This document shows positions 5,951 through 9,755 of a DNA stretch of 9,755 nucleotides, one piece after another. The DNA lies in NCBI GenBank assembly GCA_902489515.1, contig CABUAL010000046.1, positions 1 to 9,755 on the forward strand, in the 5' to 3' direction. The position numbers were made by a program, and so were the translations under genes. The notes beneath the pieces are model-generated. The model was not told the DNA's origin and ran no database searches. It saw only the letters and a list, made by a program, of their open reading frames with translations. The DNA is from an uncultured Collinsella sp. GTDB lineage: Bacteria; Actinomycetota; Coriobacteriia; Coriobacteriales; Coriobacteriaceae. Within the stretch, counting starts at the first letter, position 1. Each line of letters starts with the position of its first letter.

Positions 5951-6973
5951 CTATCGGGATTCGGCGTAGGGTTTTGTTGTCGGAATGCCGTAACCGCGCA
6001 TCATGGCACCGAACGATTCTACGTCGTAGGTGTCCGAGAGTTTGAAATGAATGACGTTGTGGCCCATGGCGCGAAGGTTCGCGTCGCGCATGAGGGCCGC
6101 TCGATACGTTTTTGCCGCCGCCCGCTCTGGATCATTTTGACCCTCGTCTTCAAACTTGCCTAGCCCATGCAGCTCTGCCAGCGTCCATGAGCCGTCTGGC
6201 ATCTGCCAGCCATAATCTGCTAGATAATAGCCAGCGTTTCCCGGTCGCGTTATCTCAACTTGAAGCTCGGGCGCGGCAACCCCAGCGAGAATCATCGCTG
6301 CTCTCGCCTCGGACTCGCCGCCATTGTCTGACCTGCCGTCCATATACTCAAAAACGTCAAAAGCACGCGCGATGCCATGCAGCCCTCGACAATTTGCCTG
6401 CGCATATGCTCGCAGCTCTTCGCGTTCGACATCGTACTCACGGGCCAAGCCATCGACATAGCCCAGCGCATAGCGAAAGGCGCTCGTTCGAGCGATATCA
6501 ACAACCGTTCGACACGGATCCGTCAGTGTAAAAGGACCTAGCCGCCACACTTCGCCCGGGCGCCAGCGCTTGTATTCAACGAACTCATACGTATCACGCC
6601 TTGTAGACCGTGGCAGCAGCACTTGCACTTTATCCAGAAGCGTATACGCCGAGCCGATGCCGTAGAGCAGCGCTGCTGTCGATCCGCAAAACACAGCATC
6701 CGATTCAACGACCGCAATAGCGGATGCCAGCTGAAAGATGCGATCTTCAACCCCAAGATTATTCCAATAGACCGGATCCGCATACACGTGGTTGTAAAGA
6801 CGAAGCATGAGCTCTTCCTGCATAAGCTCACGCGCACGGCGTTCATCCCAAGGATCAATTGTTATAAGCAGCTGTCCATCTTGATGAATTCCAACGGCCG
6901 AGAATAGCATCCTTGCATATGACTGCGGAAAATGTTTTCCTTTATCGAGCATGGCCAACCCCATAACCATCAC
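5951..6973 (-). CDS. AbiEi-antitoxin-like protein with C-terminal DUF559/Vsr-like nuclease-fold region
   Basis: A 340-residue actinobacterial-type protein. The middle part, VFCGSTAALLYGIGSA (about 94-109), VQVLLPRSTRR and LTDPCRTVVDIART (150-163), resembles AbiEi-family antitoxins of type IV systems. The C-terminal GESEARAAMILAG (219-231), LADYGW with Asp253, AELHG with Glu267 and His269, Lys273, and a final MGHNVIHF resemble the Vsr/DUF559 endonuclease-like fold, so D253...E267-x-H...K273 could be a PD-(D/E)xK-type site. The start is uncertain: GTG 6973, ATG 6970 and ATG 6952 all lack a clear ribosome binding site, though GGGG precedes 6952. Its GC is visibly lower than its neighbours. It is alone between two palindromes with no AbiEii nucleotidyltransferase adjacent. 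Function unknown; DNA binding or defence is inferred from family likeness. Confidence 0.75.
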   Translation of the reverse strand: MMVMGLAMLDKGKHFPQSYARMLFSAVGIHQDGQLLITIDPWDERRARELMQEELMLRLYNHVYADPVYWNNLGVEDRIFQLASAIAVVESDAVFCGSTAALLYGIGSAYTLLDKVQVLLPRSTRRDTYEFVEYKRWRPGEVWRLGPFTLTDPCRTVVDIARTSAFRYALGYVDGLAREYDVEREELRAYAQANCRGLHGIARAFDVFEYMDGRSDNGGESEARAAMILAGVAAPELQVEITRPGNAGYYLADYGWQMPDGSWTLAELHGLGKFEDEGQNDPERAAAKTYRAALMRDANLRAMGHNVIHFKLSDTYDVESFGAMMRGYGIPTTKPYAESR

Positions 6974-7023
6974 GGCGGAGAGAATACCATTACGCTATCG
7001 CATGCTTCCGTCCGCAGGCCTTG

Positions 7024-7043
7024 CCAAAAGCTGTCCAAAAGCT
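7024..7043. repeat. Tandem CCAAAAGCT direct repeats upstream of the AbiEi-like gene
   Basis: CCAAAAGCT occurs at 7024-7032 and again at 7035-7043, an 11-bp period close to one helical turn. The site is 51 bp upstream of the predicted start of the minus-strand gene, so it could be an operator for autoregulation, as known for AbiEi proteins. No promoter could be fixed nearby. Confidence 0.5.
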
Positions 7044-7135
7044 TGACGCCGCAGGTCAGAGCTTCAAAAAATATTTCCACTCTCGGTAGACGGTCGCTAC
7101 GACCCTCCCAACGGCATCAAAATCCACCCTTACAA

Positions 7136-7206
7136 TTAGTTGCGGTGAAATACGGACTACATGGGCCATAAAAGCCGAAAAACAGTCCGTATTTCACCGC
7201 AACTTA
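7136..7206. repeat. Long palindromic repeat, copy 2
   Basis: The same repeat as at 5854. The right arm (7181-7206) is identical over 26 bp to that of copy 1. The left arm matches perfectly over 21 bp (7138-7158 with 7184-7204), with a mismatch at 7137/7205 and further changes after 7158. The central 25 nt (7159-7183) is unrelated to that of copy 1. The spacer difference and the conserved arms show a repeated element, not one duplicated stretch. Confidence 0.92.
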
Positions 7207-7236
7207 GGTGGGGATGTGGGGTCCCCGGCACGTTTA

Positions 7237-7274
7237 CGAAAACGGCTCTGATCCCAAAGGGAATCAGAGCCGTT
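7237..7274 (-). terminator. Intrinsic terminator of the tRNA operon
   Basis: AACGGCTCTGAT (7241-7252) pairs with ATCAGAGCCGTT (7263-7274), a 12-bp stem, with inner CCC/GGG around AAA and one bulged A at 7262. Read on the minus strand the stem runs into TTTTCG (7242-7237). It lies just downstream of tRNA-Gly, with 11 nt between the CCA end and the stem. Confidence 0.85.
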
Positions 7275-7285
7275 AAGCTATCTTA

Positions 7286-7359
7286 TGGAGCGGGCGACGG
7301 GAATCGAACCCGCGTCATCAGCTTGGAAGGCTGGGGTTCTACCATTGAACTACGCCCGC
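7286..7359 (-). tRNA. tRNA-Gly (anticodon TCC), CCA encoded
   Basis: Cloverleaf read on the minus strand: acceptor stem GCGGGCG (7359-7353) pairs with CGCCCGC (7296-7290), discriminator T, encoded CCA at 7288-7286. The D-arm has AGTTCAATGGTAGAAC, the anticodon loop CTTCCAA gives TCC, and the T-loop GGTTCGATTCC is canonical. It lies 6 nt after tRNA-Pro in the same transcript. Confidence 0.97.
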
Positions 7360-7365
7360 AAGATA

Positions 7366-7442
7366 TGGTCGGGACGACAGGATTTGAACCTGCGACATCC
7401 TGCTCCCAAAGCAGGCGCGCTACCAAACTGCGCCACGTCCCG
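7366..7442 (-). tRNA. tRNA-Pro (anticodon TGG), CCA encoded
   Basis: Cloverleaf read on the minus strand: acceptor CGGGACG (7442-7436) pairs with CGTCCCG (7376-7370), discriminator A, encoded CCA at 7368-7366. The anticodon stem CCTGC/GCAGG carries loop TTTGGGA with anticodon TGG; the T-arm contains GGTTCAAATCC. It is the first tRNA of the operon, about 45 nt after the predicted start site. Confidence 0.97.
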
Positions 7443-7493
7443 AAGGTGTTGAGCAGCTAAGGTCTAAACCTTGCGTGTCCCAAAGCGAAGGAA

Positions 7494-7522
7494 ATTATAG
7501 GGGAGACTCCCCGCCTGTGCAA
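7494..7522 (-). promoter_or_regulatory. Near-consensus vegetative promoter of the tRNA operon
   Basis: On the minus strand TTGCAC (7522-7517), a 17-bp spacer and a perfect TATAAT (7499-7494) precede the two tRNAs. The spacer contains a perfect palindrome (7500-7512: GGGGA, three bases, TCCCC). The promoter lies in the gap directly after the brnQ stop. Confidence 0.85.
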
Positions 7523-7533
7523 GCGCAGAAACC

Positions 7534-8892
7534 CTAGCTCCTCGAATGTGCGACAAACTTGCTGTGGAGCAGACCGATCACAAACGCCACCACGGCAACC
7601 GGCGCCCACGCGGCTCCAATGTCCGCCAGCGGCAGCGCATCGAACGGCAGCCACGCACCCGCAAAGAACGCGTCTCGAACCGAGGTAATCACGCTCTGCA
7701 CCGCGACAACGCCGCCGACCCAAACCCACACCTGCGGATGCGCGTCGCAAAAACCGTGCACCAGGCCCATAAGCACCAGCACGATGGCAACGGGATACAA
7801 GGCGTTGAGCATGGGCACCGAGAACATAAGGATCACGTCGAGGCCCACGTTGGAGAGTACGCACGAAAACGCCGCGAACACAAAGGCGAGAATCGCGAAG
7901 GGGCGGCGCATGGCCTCCTCGGAGGCCTCCGCTCCCCCCTCGATCACATACGTCTCGCAGAAGTAACGCGAGCAGCAGCTGATGAGGCCGATGCACACGT
8001 TCATGCAGGCGAGGAAGAAAATCGCAAATACCACAACCGTGCCGGCAAGGCCAAAGTGCATGGAGGCCGAACGAGCAAGAATTGCAGCGCCGTTGGTGGC
8101 GTCGGGCATCACGGTGCCGAGCTGCATACCGGCAAGCGCTAGGCCGCAGTAGATGATGGCCATGAGCACGCCGGCGATCACACCGGAACGCGAAATCTCG
8201 AAGGCCACGCGTTTGTCATTGGTAACACCCAACTCGTGGATGGTCTCGGCGATGATGATGCCGAACGCGAGCGACGCAAGCAGGTCCATGGTCTGGTAGC
8301 CGGTCAAGAAGCCCTGCACGGCAGCACCGGCATCATAGGGAGCTTGCGGGGCGGCAGCCGGTCCCAGCGGCGAGATCACGGCGGCACCCACGACCAGCAC
8401 GATGAGCGCAATGAGCGCGGGACCCGTAATGCGCCCGAGTACGCGCGTGATAACGCCCGGACGCAGCGTGAGCGCAAACGCGACGACAAAGAAGCCAACG
8501 GCAAACACCAGGCGAGCCGTGCCGAGTGAAACGCCCTCGGGCAGTAGCGGCACCAGCATCTCAAACGCCGTGGAACTCGTACGCGGAATGGCAAGGCACG
8601 GACCGATTGCCAGATATACTGCCGCAACAAAGAACTCGCCAAACTTGGGGTGCACGCGGCCGGCAAGCTCGCGCGCCGTTCCGGCAAGCGCCACGGCAAT
8701 AAAGCCCATGACGGGCAGGCCGATGGCGGCGATGAGAAAGCCGAGCATGGCGACCGGCGTGGCAGAACCAGCCTGCAGCGCCAGCAGCGGCGGAATAATG
8801 AGGTTGCCGGCGCCAAAGAGCATCGAGAACAGGGCGATGCCGACGGTAACGACATGGTCGGAGCGCAGACCACGCGAGGCGGATGAGGCCAT
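7534..8892 (-). CDS. brnQ: Branched-chain amino acid transport system II carrier protein (BrnQ)
   Basis: Cation-coupled uptake carrier for leucine, isoleucine and valine in the cytoplasmic membrane. The 452-residue protein is hydrophobic throughout, consistent with about 12 membrane helices and the usual family length of about 430-450. Diagnostic motifs are LFSMLFGAGNLIIPP (21-35) in the first helix, AIGPCLAIPRTSSTAFEM (near 94-111) and LASLAFGIIIAETI in the middle. The start is the ATG at 8892, with AAAGG about 7 nt upstream; a GTG at 8898 would abut that ribosome binding site. The U-tract of the preceding gene's terminator ends only about 19 nt before this start, so the gene must have a promoter overlapping the terminator or depend on read-through. 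The tRNA promoter follows its stop directly. Confidence 0.95.
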   Translation of the reverse strand: MASSASRGLRSDHVVTVGIALFSMLFGAGNLIIPPLLALQAGSATPVAMLGFLIAAIGLPVMGFIAVALAGTARELAGRVHPKFGEFFVAAVYLAIGPCLAIPRTSSTAFEMLVPLLPEGVSLGTARLVFAVGFFVVAFALTLRPGVITRVLGRITGPALIALIVLVVGAAVISPLGPAAAPQAPYDAGAAVQGFLTGYQTMDLLASLAFGIIIAETIHELGVTNDKRVAFEISRSGVIAGVLMAIIYCGLALAGMQLGTVMPDATNGAAILARSASMHFGLAGTVVVFAIFFLACMNVCIGLISCCSRYFCETYVIEGGAEASEEAMRRPFAILAFVFAAFSCVLSNVGLDVILMFSVPMLNALYPVAIVLVLMGLVHGFCDAHPQVWVWVGGVVAVQSVITSVRDAFFAGAWLPFDALPLADIGAAWAPVAVVAFVIGLLHSKFVAHSRS

Positions 8893-8911
8893 AGACACAC
8901 CTTTCGGGTCG

Positions 8912-8945
8912 AAACAAAAACGGGACGGGCAAAAGACCCGTCCCG
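8912..8945 (-). terminator. Intrinsic terminator after the cysteine desulfurase-family gene
   Basis: CGGGACGGG (8921-8929) and CCCGTCCCG (8937-8945) form a perfect 9-bp GC stem with a 7-nt loop. On the minus strand it is followed by TTTTTGTTT (8920-8912), a textbook U-tract. It begins 14 nt after the gene's stop codon. Confidence 0.92.
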
Positions 8946-8959
8946 CAAGTATATACGCT

Positions 8960-9755
8960 CTAGCAGGCTAAATCGCGCAAAGCGTCAATCGCGGTGTCGA
9001 CTTCCTCGTCCGTGTTGAAATACCCAAACGAGAAGCGGACGACGCCCTGGCGCTCGGTCCCCAGCGCGCGGTGCATGAGCGGAGCGCAATGGGCACCGGG
9101 GCGCGTCGCAATCCCCCACCCTTGCATGAGCGCGTCCGAAATCTCGGCAGAGTCGATATCGGCTACGTTGAGCGACACAATCGCAGAGCGCGCCTGCTGG
9201 TCAAAGGCACCGTAGAGCTTAATCCCCGGAATCTTGCGCACACCGGCAAGGAAGCGATCAGCGAGCGCACGCTCGTGGGCAGCAATCGCCTCGACCCCAC
9301 CCTGGGCCTCGATAAAGTCGAGGCCGGCAGAAAGGCCCGCGATGCCGTGGCCGTTGAGCGTGCCCGCCTCAAGGCGCGTGGGCCACTCAAGCGGCTGCAG
9401 CGCATCGAAGCTGTGCACGCCCGTGCCGCCCATGGCCCACGGAGCCACGTCAATGCCCTCCGCCACGGCCAGGCCGCCGGTCCCCTGCGGACCCATGAGC
9501 CCCTTGTGGCCGGTAAAGCACACTATGTCGAGGCCCATGGCCTGCATATCGACACGCGCCGTACCGGCAGACTGCGAGGCATCGACGATCACCAGCGCAC
9601 CGGCCGCATGGGCGATGGCCGCCACACGCACAATGTCGACAGCGTTGCCGGTCACGTTGGAGGCGTGCGTCACAACCACGGCACTCGTACCGGGCGTGAC
9701 TAGCCGCTCGAGCTCCCTCGACGCCGCTCGTACCATTCACGGTTGCCGTGCCAAG
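8960..9755 (-). CDS. Class V aminotransferase, cysteine desulfurase family; frameshifted near the window edge, 5' end outside window
   Basis: PLP enzyme of the NifS/SufS-like fold, closest in motif layout to the family often annotated simply as cysteine desulfurase family protein. Numbered from the ATG at 9736 (258 residues): VVTHASNVTG (21-30), VDASQ with the PLP-binding Asp52, FTGHKGLMGPQGTGG with Lys78, RLEAGTLNGHGIAGL (121-135), TRPGAHCAP with the catalytic Cys217, and SFGYFNTDEEVD. Full-length members have about 380 residues, so about 120 are missing upstream. The frame is closed by TGA at 9737-9739. The other frame reads TVNGTSGVE from 9743 and joins E-L-E-R-L-V-T-P if one G of the GGG run at 9715-9717 is dropped. 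The ATG at 9736 is therefore probably not a true start: the gene is a frameshifted copy, or the base is an assembly error. Confidence 0.85.

Noticed and set aside
5854..7206. CRISPR array
   Set aside because: There are only two repeat units, each itself a palindrome, more than 1.2 kb apart with a gene between them; there is no regular spacer structure and no cas gene.
7161..7460. 99-codon plus-strand open frame over the tRNA genes
   Set aside because: It is a translation of the antisense of tRNA-Gly and tRNA-Pro. The string TGFEPATSCSQSRRATKLR is a well-known database artefact of tRNA antisense translation.
9737..9739. Second selenocysteine codon in the cysteine desulfurase-family gene
   Set aside because: The family has no Sec or Cys expected here, and a one-base shift at 9715-9717 explains the break better and restores a natural protein junction.

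Overview
The window reads like chromosome of a GC-rich gut actinobacterium of the Coriobacteriia, most likely Collinsella or a close relative. The basis is the high-GC codon use, the protein flavour, and a selenium-dependent formate hydrogenlyase beside BrnQ and a cysteine desulfurase-family gene. The genus is an inference; no rRNA or marker gene is present.

Positions 1-4621 (all minus strand) hold the start of a formate hydrogenlyase (FHL) locus. Transcription runs from a HydN/HycB-like four-cluster ferredoxin (4103-4621) to formate dehydrogenase H (fdhF, 1806-4028), then HyfA (1110-1727) and HyfB (from 1117, running off the left edge). fdhF is one gene interrupted by an in-frame UGA at codon 140, with a SECIS hairpin directly downstream, so it encodes selenocysteine. 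Electrons from formate would pass through the ferredoxin subunits to a membrane-bound [NiFe] group 4 hydrogenase whose antiporter-like subunit is HyfB. A strong hairpin separates fdhF from hyfA.

Positions 4622-5047 are a non-coding divide, AT-rich on its right side, with a perfect inverted repeat and repeated half-sites. From 4954 a plus-strand toxin-antitoxin-like unit follows: a RelB/DinJ-type ribbon-helix-helix antitoxin (5048-5371) overlapping a PIN-domain protein (5364-5840) that lacks two of the usual four acidic positions.

Positions 5854-7206 look like a cassette. Two long palindromes share an identical 26-bp arm and bracket a single minus-strand gene (5951-6973). That gene encodes an AbiEi-antitoxin-like protein with a C-terminal DUF559/Vsr-like nuclease-fold region. 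It has lower GC than its surroundings and no AbiEii toxin partner in view.

Positions 7237-7522 hold a compact tRNA operon on the minus strand: a near-consensus promoter, tRNA-Pro(TGG), tRNA-Gly(TCC) and an intrinsic terminator. Next are the branched-chain amino acid carrier BrnQ (7534-8892), an intrinsic terminator (8912-8945), and the 3' part of a class V aminotransferase of the cysteine desulfurase family (8960 to the right edge). This last gene carries an apparent single-base frameshift near 9715-9719.
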